From: Dokdonia sp. 4H-3-7-5
Lineage (GTDB): Bacteria > Bacteroidota > Bacteroidia > Flavobacteriales > Flavobacteriaceae
Direction of reading: 5' to 3'
Length of the DNA: 64,000 bases
Assembly (NCBI RefSeq): GCF_000212355.1
Contig: NC_015496.1
Location: 2,884,001 to 2,948,000, forward strand
The position numbers were made by a program, and so were the translations under genes. Shown one piece after another: positions 26,507 through 35,416 of the stretch; positions within the stretch are counted from its first letter, which is position 1; each line of letters opens with the position of its first letter. The notes under the pieces are model-generated. The model saw nothing but the letters and a program-made list of their open reading frames with translations. It did no database searches and was not told the origin of the DNA.

Positions 26507-27193
26507 TCACCCTTTTTTCTTTCTTAAATCTGTTTTGATAAACAGTGCTACTTGAAAACGATCGTAGGTGTCTACCGAAAAATCATTTTTAAGATAGCCT
26601 ACTTGCGTGCTCACATTCTTATTGAAATTATATCCTACTGCGCCATATAAACGGTTTTGACCGAAAAAGTCATTCTGCAGATTAATAAAAATCTCATCAT
26701 AAGCTGTCAAAAACCAAGTGTCGTTAAGAGGATAGGTTACTCGTAAAAAGTAACGCGCTCTATGCTCTGTTGTGTTCTCACTAAAAGGCCTATTAATGAA
26801 GCGTTGCTCTAGACGGTACCTATGACTGAATTTAAAATTACCCAAGGAGTTTTTTAATACAAATTGCTCATAAAGTCTATTTTCAGTTACATTCTTTTCA
26901 CCGTCAAACTCCTCAAAGTCGGTGTCTGTAGTGATATATCCATAGCCAAAAGATACCATAGCATTCTCAGAAATATGGTAATTTAAAGCAGTACGCAATA
27001 GCAACTGATTAAAATTGGTCCCAAATTCATAAGTACGGTACTGCGCCTCTGCGTGTATACTTAATTTTTCTGAGATTTGATTTGAAGTAAAGAGCATACC
27101 CCATGATCCTAGCTTGTCCTCACCGCGATCTTGCGCGGTAAGGGTGGCTGTCATGATTATCGTAAATACTATTAAAAGAATTCCTTTTCTCAT
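26507..27193 (-). CDS. DUF2490 outer-membrane beta-barrel protein
   Basis: A 228-residue protein with a cleaved signal peptide (MRKGILLIVFTIIMTATLTAQ) and an amphipathic beta-strand pattern typical of DUF2490 outer-membrane barrels. KLGSWGMLFTSNQISEKLSIHAEAQYR and RYRLEQRFI are characteristic. Function is unknown. Its ATG overlaps the stop of the BNR-repeat gene (TAATG), so the two are translationally coupled. Confidence 0.85.
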   Translation of the reverse strand: MRKGILLIVFTIIMTATLTAQDRGEDKLGSWGMLFTSNQISEKLSIHAEAQYRTYEFGTNFNQLLLRTALNYHISENAMVSFGYGYITTDTDFEEFDGEKNVTENRLYEQFVLKNSLGNFKFSHRYRLEQRFINRPFSENTTEHRARYFLRVTYPLNDTWFLTAYDEIFINLQNDFFGQNRLYGAVGYNFNKNVSTQVGYLKNDFSVDTYDRFQVALFIKTDLRKKKG

Positions 27194-30100
27194 TAGTCTA
27201 TAGTAAAGGTTTTGATTTCTTTAAATGCACTTACATTCATTGCTTTAAGTTTATTCTCAAATGGAGCCCACTCTTCTGCAAAGAAGGTATTTGTCTTATC
27301 AAGCGCAGTTTGTAACTCGTTGCGAGCATGCGATATTAAAGTAGTCTCTGTAGATGTAAGTCCATTAGGACGACTACGAGCGTAACCACTTGCAGATCTT
27401 ATGCGATTCATGACGGTGATTTCTGGATTACGAGTAATCCCCTGTCTTTTATCTATAGTACCTATATACATTGCAATAACCTCATCAATGCGCTTAGTCA
27501 TTTCTCCTATAGATTTGAGTTCGCTTTTATAAGCTTTATCATCATCTAGTTTTTTAATCATCTTCTTATAATCACTAGCGATTGTTTTGCTCTGTACTAG
27601 TTGCTTTACAGCATCTGCAGCAGTTTGTGTCATTGCTTCAAGTTGCTTTCCGGTGTTATAAGCATCATTAATAGCCTTAACAGGAACGTCATAACGGGGA
27701 TCACTCGCTACATTAATAGAAGACTCACTTGATTGATCACCATATTGCATTACTAGTTTGTAAGTGCCTGGCTTTACAGAAACTCCTCCTGGCTCGTTAT
27801 TACGTTTTCTAATAGAACGCGAAGGACGATCTCCACCAGCTTCACGCATATACCAAGTCATTTTATGAATTCCTGTACTGTCTGGAGTTTTCCACTTCAA
27901 ATGACGAATCTGGCGTGCGCCGTCGTATACTTTTAAATGGATAGAATCCCACGTTACACTTTTAACTTCTGTATCGCTATCAGTATCTTCTTCATCAGTA
28001 TCATCTGTGGATGCTTTTGAAGATGCTGTTTCATCTTTTACAAAGTAATACGCTATTTGCGCTCCACTTCCGCGATTTTCTCCGTTATAAAGAGCATCTG
28101 CGCCAAAACGACTTCCCGTAGGTTGCTGGTATGCGGCATCATATGCTGTAGGAGGGTTGAAGAGTTGAAGCTTTCGCGAAAGCGTACTTCTATCCTTAGC
28201 AATCGCTCGTAATGGTCTTATGTCGTCAAGAACCCATGCAGCACGTCCAAAAGTTCCAATCACAAGATCCTGCTCTCTAGGATGAATTACAAGATCCTTG
28301 ACCGAAGTGGTAGGGAATCCTTTAGTCCATTTTTGCCAGTTATTACCAGCATCAATAGACACATATAAACCATCATCTGTACCTAAAAAGAGAAGGTTTT
28401 TCTCTTCTGGATCTTCTATAATGGCAAGCGCATAACTTTGCACATCGTTCTCATCTACAATGCGAGTCCATGATTTACCATAGTTTGTAGTTCTGTATGC
28501 ATAAGGAGTATAGTTGAAACGACGGTAATCATTTGCGACTAATAGTGCTTCCCCTTTATTTTTATTACTAGCCTTGATTTGTACAATCCAGCTTCCTTCT
28601 GGAAGACCTTTTAGGCTTTTTGATACATCAGTGTACGATTGCCCACCATTCTGAGTATAATGAACACGACCATCATCTGTACCTACCCAAAACATATTCT
28701 TTTCTAATGGCGAAGGCTCAATTACAAGAATCGTTGTATGATTTTCTGCTCCTGTAGCATCCATAGAAAGCCCACCAGATTCTGATTGTTTTTGTTTCTC
28801 TGGATCGTTTGTCGTTAGATCTGGAGAGATCACTTCCCACGTAAGTCCTTTATCTGTAGATTTATGTACAAACTGACTTCCAAAGTAAATAGTGCTATTA
28901 TCAAAAGGATCAATGTTTATAGCCGAGTTCCAATTAAAACGTAAAAATACATCTGGGTCTGGATGTGTAGGTTTTACTCCATAGTTGTTTCCAGTTTTCC
29001 AATCATAGCGACTCACAGATCCCTGCTGACTCATAGTCCATCCAAACTGACTATCATCTGGATCAGGGATTACATCAAATCCATCTCCAAAGGAAATCTC
29101 TTGCCAGTAATCATTACGTATTCCTTGAGCTTTCCACACATAAGCAGGACCTCTCCAAGAGCCGTTATCTTGCATACCTCCATATACATTATAAGGAAAC
29201 TCATTATCTACATTAATATGATAGAACTGTGCTACAGGTAGGTTGCCTATAAATCGCCATGTTTTCCCACCATCTTTTGTGATGTTAAGTCCGCCGTCAT
29301 TACCATCCATCATAAACTTCCCATTATTAGGGTGAATCCACCATGCGTGGTGATCTGGGTGTACTCCATTATCTACTCCATAAGCACCCATAAGTTGGTC
29401 AAAGTTCTTTCCGCCATCTTCAGATACATTTACATACGTAAACACAGAAAAAATACGATTCTCATTTTGAGGATCTACGTGAATATCACTGTAGTAAAAT
29501 GGTCTGTTCCCTATATCACTCTTATCGTTAATCTTCTTCCAGTTGAAACCACCGTCGTTAGAACGGTATAGAGCATTCTTTTTTGCCTCTACAAGTGCAT
29601 ACACTACATTAGGGCTTCCTGGGGCGATAGATAAACCTATACGTCCTAGTTCGCCTTTAGGTAAACCATCTTTATCACTCAATTGTTTCCAAGTAGCACC
29701 ACCATCATGAGTCATGAAGATGCCAGAACCTTCACCACCAGATTTAAAAAACCATGGATCACGCTTGTGTTCCCACATGGCAACAATAAGCTTGTTAGGA
29801 TTAGTTGGGTCCATCACCATATCTGCAACGCCAGACTTTATGTTTGTAAATAAGATCTTATTCCATGTCTTACCACCATCTGTAGTTTTATAAACACCTC
29901 TTTCTTGGTGTTCACCCCATGGCGAACCTATAGCGCCTACGTAAACGATATCTGGATTAGTAGGATCTATAATTACGCGGTGTATATGTCTAGTTTTCTC
30001 AAGTCCCATAGACTTCCAAGACTTACCACCATCAAGAGATTTATAAACACCATAACCACCATTAAGAGAGTTACGAGGATTACCTTCTCCCGTACCTACC

Positions 30101-30402
30101 CATATCACAGATGGATTAGATTGTTGTATCGCAACAGCCCCTATTGATGCCGTAAGCTCGTTTTCAAAAATAGGATCCCATTTAATTCCGCCAGAGGTAG
30201 ATTTCCATAGACCACCAGAAGCAGTACCTACGTACATTACATCTGGATTATCTGTAACTACATCTATTGCAGTCACACGACCAGACATACCGCCTGGACC
30301 TATATTACGTGGTTGCATGTCCTTTAGTAAAGACATGTCAAGTTTTTGGGCAGAAACTACCGTACAGACGCACAGTAGCAACAGAGAGAAGAGTTGTTTC
30401 AT
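27193..30402 (-). CDS. Secreted BNR/Asp-box repeat protein (sortilin/VPS10-like)
   Basis: A 1069-residue exported protein: signal peptide MKQLFSLLLLCVCTVVSA, then tandem Asp-box repeats such as SGGLWKSTSGGIKW, SLDGGKSWKSM, TTDGGKTWNKI, SNDGGFNWKKI and STDKGLTWEVI over about residues 55-700, forming one or two beta-propellers. A helical C-terminal part (about 900-1069) follows a linker rich in Asp and Thr. Members are often labelled glycosyl hydrolase or WD40/YVTN/BNR-like, but a catalytic assignment is not supported. An exact palindrome encodes TLSRK at about residues 740-744. It is cotranscribed with the DUF2490 gene. Confidence 0.85.
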   Translation of the reverse strand: MKQLFSLLLLCVCTVVSAQKLDMSLLKDMQPRNIGPGGMSGRVTAIDVVTDNPDVMYVGTASGGLWKSTSGGIKWDPIFENELTASIGAVAIQQSNPSVIWVGTGEGNPRNSLNGGYGVYKSLDGGKSWKSMGLEKTRHIHRVIIDPTNPDIVYVGAIGSPWGEHQERGVYKTTDGGKTWNKILFTNIKSGVADMVMDPTNPNKLIVAMWEHKRDPWFFKSGGEGSGIFMTHDGGATWKQLSDKDGLPKGELGRIGLSIAPGSPNVVYALVEAKKNALYRSNDGGFNWKKINDKSDIGNRPFYYSDIHVDPQNENRIFSVFTYVNVSEDGGKNFDQLMGAYGVDNGVHPDHHAWWIHPNNGKFMMDGNDGGLNITKDGGKTWRFIGNLPVAQFYHINVDNEFPYNVYGGMQDNGSWRGPAYVWKAQGIRNDYWQEISFGDGFDVIPDPDDSQFGWTMSQQGSVSRYDWKTGNNYGVKPTHPDPDVFLRFNWNSAINIDPFDNSTIYFGSQFVHKSTDKGLTWEVISPDLTTNDPEKQKQSESGGLSMDATGAENHTTILVIEPSPLEKNMFWVGTDDGRVHYTQNGGQSYTDVSKSLKGLPEGSWIVQIKASNKNKGEALLVANDYRRFNYTPYAYRTTNYGKSWTRIVDENDVQSYALAIIEDPEEKNLLFLGTDDGLYVSIDAGNNWQKWTKGFPTTSVKDLVIHPREQDLVIGTFGRAAWVLDDIRPLRAIAKDRSTLSRKLQLFNPPTAYDAAYQQPTGSRFGADALYNGENRGSGAQIAYYFVKDETASSKASTDDTDEEDTDSDTEVKSVTWDSIHLKVYDGARQIRHLKWKTPDSTGIHKMTWYMREAGGDRPSRSIRKRNNEPGGVSVKPGTYKLVMQYGDQSSESSINVASDPRYDVPVKAINDAYNTGKQLEAMTQTAADAVKQLVQSKTIASDYKKMIKKLDDDKAYKSELKSIGEMTKRIDEVIAMYIGTIDKRQGITRNPEITVMNRIRSASGYARSRPNGLTSTETTLISHARNELQTALDKTNTFFAEEWAPFENKLKAMNVSAFKEIKTFTID
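28170..28183. repeat. GCTTTCGCGAAAGC palindrome, copy 11 (exact, coding)
   Basis: Exact copy in the BNR-repeat gene, read as LSRK, in the region after the propeller. Confidence 0.9.
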
Positions 30403-30524
30403 TTTATATTATTTGGTTGATTCTTTATGACGTTACAGTCAAGGGACTAAAGTTAAAGAAAAGCTAATTTGAAATTCTTAAAGGGATGTTAATGGATGAG
30501 CTATGTTGTAAAGGTTTTATTCAC

Positions 30525-30538
30525 GCTTTCGCGAAAGC
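30525..30538. repeat. GCTTTCGCGAAAGC palindrome, copy 12 (exact, intergenic)
   Basis: Exact copy in the divergent region between the BNR gene and the fasciclin gene. Confidence 0.9.
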
Positions 30539-30619
30539 ATAACTTAAAACTTTGAAAGCTTTATGAAATGATTAACAAGGAATTGAGATATTATTATGGT
30601 TTGTCTAATGAAATGGAAT

Positions 30620-30627
30620 TATCTTTG
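30620..30627 (+). promoter_or_regulatory. Fasciclin-gene promoter -7 element
   Basis: TATCTTTG fits TAnnTTTG and lies 31 nt before the ATG at 30658. It would make an upstream in-frame ATG (30568) untranscribed, supporting 30658 as the start. Confidence 0.5.
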
Positions 30628-30657
30628 AACAAATTAATATTCAAAAAACCAATTATT

Positions 30658-31248
30658 ATGAAAAAGATGTTATTAATGGTTGCAGGAGCAGGATTATTAT
30701 TTGCTTCATGTGCCGAAGGAACTAAAGAGAAAACTACAGAAGTAAACAACGAAGTAGCAGAAGCAACAATGGAAGTAGAGGAGCCAGTGATGGATGAGCC
30801 TGGTACTATAGTAGAGATTGCCGTTGGAAATGAGAATTTCTCAACACTCGTTACAGCAGTAAAAGCGGCTGGATTAGTAGAAACGTTAAATAGTGCAGGA
30901 CCATTTACTGTGTTTGCACCTACTAACGATGCATTTGCTAAATTACCAGAAGGAACTGTTGGAACTCTGGTAAAGCCAGAAAATAAAGCAATGTTAACTG
31001 ATATTCTTACATATCACGTAGTGTCTGGAAAATATATGGCTGGTGATGTTGTCGCAGCAATTAAAGAAAACAACGGATCTTTTGAGACTAATACAGTAAT
31101 GGGACAGAAAATTACTTTAATGTTAGATGGAGAGAATGTTGTAATCAAAGATGCTAAGGGCGGAATGTCTACAATCATTATGACAGATGTAGCAGCTTCA
31201 AACGGAGTTATACACGCTATTGATACTGTGATTATGCCAAAAGCATAA
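30658..31248 (+). CDS. Fasciclin-domain lipoprotein
   Basis: A 196-residue lipoprotein. From ATG 30658 the signal peptide is [18 protein letters not shown] (Cys 18). A Glu/Val-rich spacer precedes a FAS1 domain: [37 protein letters not shown] and YHVVSGKY are the H1 and related motifs, and the C-terminal [13 protein letters not shown] is the H2 box. FAS1 domains mediate surface adhesion. I rejected the ATG 90 nt upstream because it would bury the signal peptide. Confidence 0.9.
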   Translation: MKKMLLMVAGAGLLFASCAEGTKEKTTEVNNEVAEATMEVEEPVMDEPGTIVEIAVGNENFSTLVTAVKAAGLVETLNSAGPFTVFAPTNDAFAKLPEGTVGTLVKPENKAMLTDILTYHVVSGKYMAGDVVAAIKENNGSFETNTVMGQKITLMLDGENVVIKDAKGGMSTIIMTDVAASNGVIHAIDTVIMPKA

Positions 31249-31271
31249 GTACCTTTCTTAAGAAAGATTTA

Positions 31272-31300
31272 TGAAGCACCTCTGTCGAGGTGCTTTTTTA
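31272..31300 (+). terminator. Terminator after the fasciclin gene
   Basis: AAGCACCTC-TGTC-GAGGTGCTT followed by a T-run. Confidence 0.85.
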
Positions 31301-31331
31301 TTGGACTATTAGGTAGTATTTTTATAGAGCT

Positions 31332-32453
31332 ATGAGAAGACAACAAGAAAGGAGTGGGTTTGTCTTTAAAACCTATGATGCTCCGCAACAATCATTATTT
31401 GATCAGTTGCTCGATATTTTCCAAGAACTAATCACACATACCTCTGGAGACTTTGATGAGGCTATGGATTGGCTTAAAGACTTGGATAAAGAATATAAAC
31501 TAACAAACGAGAACTACACTCTAGACGACTTTGTTCAAGAGTTAAAGGATAAAGGCTATATACGAGAAGAATTAAAGCCCGACGGCAATAGTGGTACCGC
31601 GATAACAGAAAAGACAGAACGCGCCATAAGAAAGCGTGCTCTTGATCAAATTTTTGGTAAACTCAAGAAAAGCTCCCAGGGAAACCACCGTTCCAAACTA
31701 AATGGAAGAGGTGATGAGCACACGGGGGATCATCGTGAATATCGATTTGGCGATCCGCTAGATCGTATATCTATGACTGAGAGTTTGCGTAATGCGCAAA
31801 TTAATAATGGAGCAGATGACTTTAGCTTACGCGAAAGTGACCTAATCGTTGAGGAAACGCATTTTAAAGCTCAAATGAGTACTGTGTTAATGATTGATAT
31901 CTCTCACAGTATGATTCTTTATGGTGAAGATCGTATTACACCTGCAAAGAAGGTAGCGATGGCACTCGCACAGCTTATTACCACCCGTTATCCCAAGGAC
32001 TCTCTTGACATAATCGTGTACGGTAATGATGCCTGGCCTATTAAAATTAAAGACTTACCGTATTTACAAGTAGGACCTTACCACACCAATACAGTAGCTG
32101 GTCTTAATCTCGCTATGGATATCTTGAGGCGCAAGCGCAACTCAAATAAACAGATATTTAATATTACAGACGGGAAGCCATCTTGTTTAAAACTTAAAGA
32201 TGGGCGCTATTATAAAAATCCTAACGGACTAGACGAGTATATTGTAAACAAGTGTTACAGCATGGCTAGACAAGCACGCAAGCTTCATATACCTATCACC
32301 ACTTTTATGATAGCAAATGATCCTTATTTACAACAGTTTGTAGATAATTTTACAGAAGCAAACCAAGGAAAAGCATTTTTTACAGGCCTGCAAGGATTAG
32401 GTGAGATGATTTTTCAAGACTACGAGACTAATAGAAAAAAGAGAATTAAGTAA
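31332..32453 (+). CDS. VWA-domain protein (CoxE-like) paired with a MoxR ATPase
   Basis: A 373-residue cytosolic protein with a C-terminal VWA domain: the MIDAS DxSxS is seen in LMIDISHSM (about 191-199), and NITDGKPSC is a second MIDAS region. The N-terminal half is a charged helical region. VWA proteins of this type work with MoxR-family AAA ATPases, here encoded 95 nt downstream. Family pairs insert metals or assemble and remodel complexes; the client here is unknown. A palindrome variant encodes LRES (about 166-169). Confidence 0.85.
   Translation: MRRQQERSGFVFKTYDAPQQSLFDQLLDIFQELITHTSGDFDEAMDWLKDLDKEYKLTNENYTLDDFVQELKDKGYIREELKPDGNSGTAITEKTERAIRKRALDQIFGKLKKSSQGNHRSKLNGRGDEHTGDHREYRFGDPLDRISMTESLRNAQINNGADDFSLRESDLIVEETHFKAQMSTVLMIDISHSMILYGEDRITPAKKVAMALAQLITTRYPKDSLDIIVYGNDAWPIKIKDLPYLQVGPYHTNTVAGLNLAMDILRRKRNSNKQIFNITDGKPSCLKLKDGRYYKNPNGLDEYIVNKCYSMARQARKLHIPITTFMIANDPYLQQFVDNFTEANQGKAFFTGLQGLGEMIFQDYETNRKKRIK
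31825..31838. repeat. Palindrome variant, two mismatches (coding)
   Basis: GCTTACGCGAAAGT in the CoxE-like VWA gene, read as LRES. Confidence 0.6.
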
Positions 32454-32548
32454 GAACTTCTATAATAATCACTTGTTACAAAGAAGATACCGTTGCTTGT
32501 AGACTATAGATACAAGCAGCTATTACAAAAAGGAAATAAAAAAATATT

Positions 32549-34015
32549 ATGAATTACGAAACGATAAATACACTAGGACAACTTAAAGAAGCCGGATGGA
32601 TATCTCGTAGCATAAAGGATGAGTTACGAGAACACTTAATAGAAAGATTACAATCTGGTAAGCCTACATTTGAAGATATACACGGTTATGAGCACACAGT
32701 TATCCCTGAGCTTGAGAGAGCTATTCTTAGTAAGCATAACATAAACTTGCTTGGGCTAAGAGGACAAGCCAAAACACGTCTTGCACGTCAAATGGTAAAT
32801 CTACTTGATGAGTGGATGCCTATAGTAGGCGGATCTGAAATTAATGATGATCCACTTAATCCTATTTCTAGATACGCTACGGAGCTTATTGAAGAAAAAG
32901 GCAGCGACACTCCGATTACATGGATTCATCGCTCTGAGCGCTTTGCAGAGAAACTAGCGACTCCAGATGTAACTGTTGCAGATATTGTAGGGGATGTAGA
33001 TCCTATAAAAGCAGCAAATTTAAAACTGAGCTATGCAGATGATCGCGTGATACATTATGGGATGATTCCTCGTGCAAACAGATCAATTTTTGTAATCAAT
33101 GAATTACCGGATTTACAAGCAAGAATACAAGTGGCGCTATTTAATATCCTACAAGAAGGAGATATTCAAATACGCGGATTCAAATTAAGATTGCCACTTG
33201 ACATGCAATTTGTATTTACTGCAAATCCAGAAGATTATACAAATAGAGGAAGCATTGTAACACCGCTTAAAGACCGTATAGGTTCGCAAATACTTACCCA
33301 CTATCCAGAAACAGTAGCTATTGCAAGAACCATAACAGATCAAGAAGCAAATCTTGACGAGCGTCAAAAAACGAAGGTTCATGTTCCTAATCTAGTGAAA
33401 GACTTAATTGAAGAAATAGGATTTGTTGCTCGTGAAAGTGAGTTTATAGATGAAAAGAGTGGGATAAGTGCCAGAATGAGTATTACTGCTTTTCAAAACC
33501 TAATGAGTACTGCAGAACGTCGTATGTTGCTATCGGGAGATGAAACTACTACGATACGTTACTCAGATCTACTAGGAATCGTTCCTGCAATTACAGGGAA
33601 GGTAGAACTTGTTTACGAAGGGGAACAAGAAGGTGCAGGAGAGGTTGCCAAAATTTTAATAGGCGATGCAACAGCTTCTTTGTTTGATGACTATTTCCCT
33701 AAGATTGAAAAACTAACTAAGGATGATGAGAAAGATCCTTATGAAGAAGTACTAGCATGGTTTTTTGAGCAAAGCGGTTTTGAGCTAGAAGATACGCTTA
33801 CCAATAAAGAATATGAACTTATGCTAGATAGTATTACACCTCTTGATGATTTAATCAAGAAATATCAACCTGAAATAGCAAAAGAGGATACATATTTCTT
33901 AAAAGAATTTATACTTTTCGGACTAGTAGAATTCAAGAAATTGTCAAAATATAAGCTTACGACTGGTATGCGTTTTAATGATCTTTATGGGTCTTACTTG
34001 TCAGGATTAGCCTAA
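32549..34015 (+). CDS. MoxR-type AAA ATPase (magnesium-chelatase-like)
   Basis: A 488-residue AAA ATPase of the MoxR/ChlI type. The P-loop GLRGQAKT is at about residues 68-75, a GxxGxxKT form with A in place of the last Gly, and the Walker B region is VINELPDL. The motif FTANPEDYTNRG is the sensor-1-like region typical of ChlI/MoxR. The C-terminal part is helical. With the VWA gene upstream it forms a chaperone-like pair. The 95-nt gap between them is longer than in coupled genes, so cotranscription is likely but not certain. Confidence 0.88.
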   Translation: MNYETINTLGQLKEAGWISRSIKDELREHLIERLQSGKPTFEDIHGYEHTVIPELERAILSKHNINLLGLRGQAKTRLARQMVNLLDEWMPIVGGSEINDDPLNPISRYATELIEEKGSDTPITWIHRSERFAEKLATPDVTVADIVGDVDPIKAANLKLSYADDRVIHYGMIPRANRSIFVINELPDLQARIQVALFNILQEGDIQIRGFKLRLPLDMQFVFTANPEDYTNRGSIVTPLKDRIGSQILTHYPETVAIARTITDQEANLDERQKTKVHVPNLVKDLIEEIGFVARESEFIDEKSGISARMSITAFQNLMSTAERRMLLSGDETTTIRYSDLLGIVPAITGKVELVYEGEQEGAGEVAKILIGDATASLFDDYFPKIEKLTKDDEKDPYEEVLAWFFEQSGFELEDTLTNKEYELMLDSITPLDDLIKKYQPEIAKEDTYFLKEFILFGLVEFKKLSKYKLTTGMRFNDLYGSYLSGLA

Positions 34016-34104
34016 AATACGTAATTAAATAATTACTTTAATAGGTCAATTTATATATTTGATTTATAGATGGTTATGCATATAATTTAGTTTAGACTAA
34101 AAAT

Positions 34105-34132
34105 AAAAAAGCTCCCAATTTGGGAGCTTTTC
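34105..34132. terminator. Bidirectional terminator
   Basis: AAAAGCTCCCA-ATT-TGGGAGCTTTT between converging genes. Confidence 0.85.
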
Positions 34133-34157
34133 TTATAGATAATTATCTATAAGAAAA
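34128..34157. repeat. Perfect 30-bp AT-rich palindrome
   Basis: The two 15-nt halves (TTTTCTTATAGATAA-type arm and its exact complement) meet at 34142/34143. It abuts the bidirectional terminator and lies before the stop of the BON-LysM gene. It may add a second hairpin for that transcript or be a protein-binding palindrome. Confidence 0.6.
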
Positions 34158-34167
34158 TGATGCTATC

Positions 34168-34545
34168 TTATAAATTTGGAATCACAAGATTTTGATCTGG
34201 GTGTATAACATCTGGGTTTTTTAAGATGTCTTTGTTTGCTTCAAAAATCTCTTTGTACTTTATTGCATCACCATAATAGTGCTTTGCAATTTTTCCTAAA
34301 GTGTCGCCACTTACCACTGTGTGTTGTGCATATACAGATGTATCTGCAACTTTAATATCGGCTACTATATCACTTGGACTTTCTCCTCCAGCAGCTTTAA
34401 TAGCATCCCAAAGTTGGTTTTTCTCATACTGATTTGTAGCAGTACCTGTTACGTGAAGTACTCCGTTTTCTTCTTTTACATCTCCGTTCTGGATGTTTAG
34501 TTTTTCTCCTAGATCAAGAACGTTTTGATATTTTGCTTTTACCAT
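34168..34545 (-). CDS. BON-LysM protein (Kbp/YgaU-like)
   Basis: A 125-residue protein with a BON-like segment (about 15-60: GVLHVTGTATNQYEKNQLWDAI) and a C-terminal LysM domain (about 75-123: HTVVSGDTLGKIAKHYYG and NKDILKNPDVIHPDQNLVIP). This is the layout of E. coli YgaU/Kbp, a cytosolic potassium-binding protein. There is no signal peptide, which fits Kbp rather than a peptidoglycan-bound protein. Function here is inferred from architecture only. Confidence 0.82.
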   Translation of the reverse strand: MVKAKYQNVLDLGEKLNIQNGDVKEENGVLHVTGTATNQYEKNQLWDAIKAAGGESPSDIVADIKVADTSVYAQHTVVSGDTLGKIAKHYYGDAIKYKEIFEANKDILKNPDVIHPDQNLVIPNL

Positions 34546-34606
34546 TATTCAAGTTTATTGTTATTACTGATTAAAAGATACAATGTTTTCTACAATTAGA
34601 TACTCT

Positions 34607-35416
34607 TTAGTCTTCAAAGATAAGTTGTCCTGTAAATAGCACTTCTACCTCGACTAAAGGTGGTTCGTTTACAACTAATACATCACCCGTCGCACGTATG
34701 GTGCCCTTAAGGCTATTTATGGGGTTTATTACCATAGCCGCAGCACTTGTGTGTCTAAACTGGATATCATCTACGAGAAAGTCTCTCCCATCAAACTGCG
34801 GAAACTCATCACTAAAGTTGATATTCATTTGATCTGCTCTGCCGGATATTTTAAAGTTGCTAGAACCATTTGCAGATATTGTTAACGACGGTACATCTAG
34901 AGTTAAATACACATTACCGCTTTTATTAGGATCATCTATGTTAACGCCATTTGGACTTGTGTTGCTCCATAATGTTAGAGCTGGGTAGGAGAGGACTCCT
35001 TCACTTTCTATGTCAAAAGAAGATGCCTGTCTTATAAAATTAATGTCTGGAGACGTTATGGTCACTAGTGTGCGTCCATATTCTCTTAAAATATTACAGC
35101 TATTGTTATTTTGAAGCACTAGTGTTTCTTCTTTCACTTCAAAATTTAAGTCCGATACAAGATTTTCTCCTGTTTCAATAATTACTTGTTGTTCTGTTCC
35201 CTGCTTTAAGAGCACCCGAATATCGTCTTCCATTTGGATTTTAGTAAAAACAGGCACTTCAATTTCATAAGTGATGATATCACCATCTGTTTGAAGGCAA
35301 TCATTTGCATTTTCTGTATCACAAGAAAATAGCAGTACTACAAGTAGCTGCAGCATAGTGTTACGCTTTCGCGAAAGCGTACTTAAAAAATGTATTTTTT
35401 GTTTTTGTAAACTCAT
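34607..35416 (-). CDS. Head-GIN-domain (DUF2807) lipoprotein
   Basis: A 269-residue protein with a DUF2807 putative auto-transporter-adhesin-like domain of right-handed beta helix. The lipobox LLFSC has Cys at about residue 30, unusually far from the ATG at 35416. That start overlaps the upstream stop as ATGA, which supports it, but ATG 35356 would give a shorter signal peptide (MLQLLVVLLFSC). The extra N-terminus contains an exact palindrome read as TLSRK, so the palindrome may have been added to a shorter signal peptide. The role is unknown. Confidence 0.75.
   Translation of the reverse strand: MSLQKQKIHFLSTLSRKRNTMLQLLVVLLFSCDTENANDCLQTDGDIITYEIEVPVFTKIQMEDDIRVLLKQGTEQQVIIETGENLVSDLNFEVKEETLVLQNNNSCNILREYGRTLVTITSPDINFIRQASSFDIESEGVLSYPALTLWSNTSPNGVNIDDPNKSGNVYLTLDVPSLTISANGSSNFKISGRADQMNINFSDEFPQFDGRDFLVDDIQFRHTSAAAMVINPINSLKGTIRATGDVLVVNEPPLVEVEVLFTGQLIFED
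35365..35378. repeat. GCTTTCGCGAAAGC palindrome, copy 13 (exact, coding)
   Basis: Exact copy with ACGC...GCGT flanks in the N-terminal extension of the DUF2807 gene, read as LSRK. If translation starts at 35356 it would be just before the start codon instead. Confidence 0.9.
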
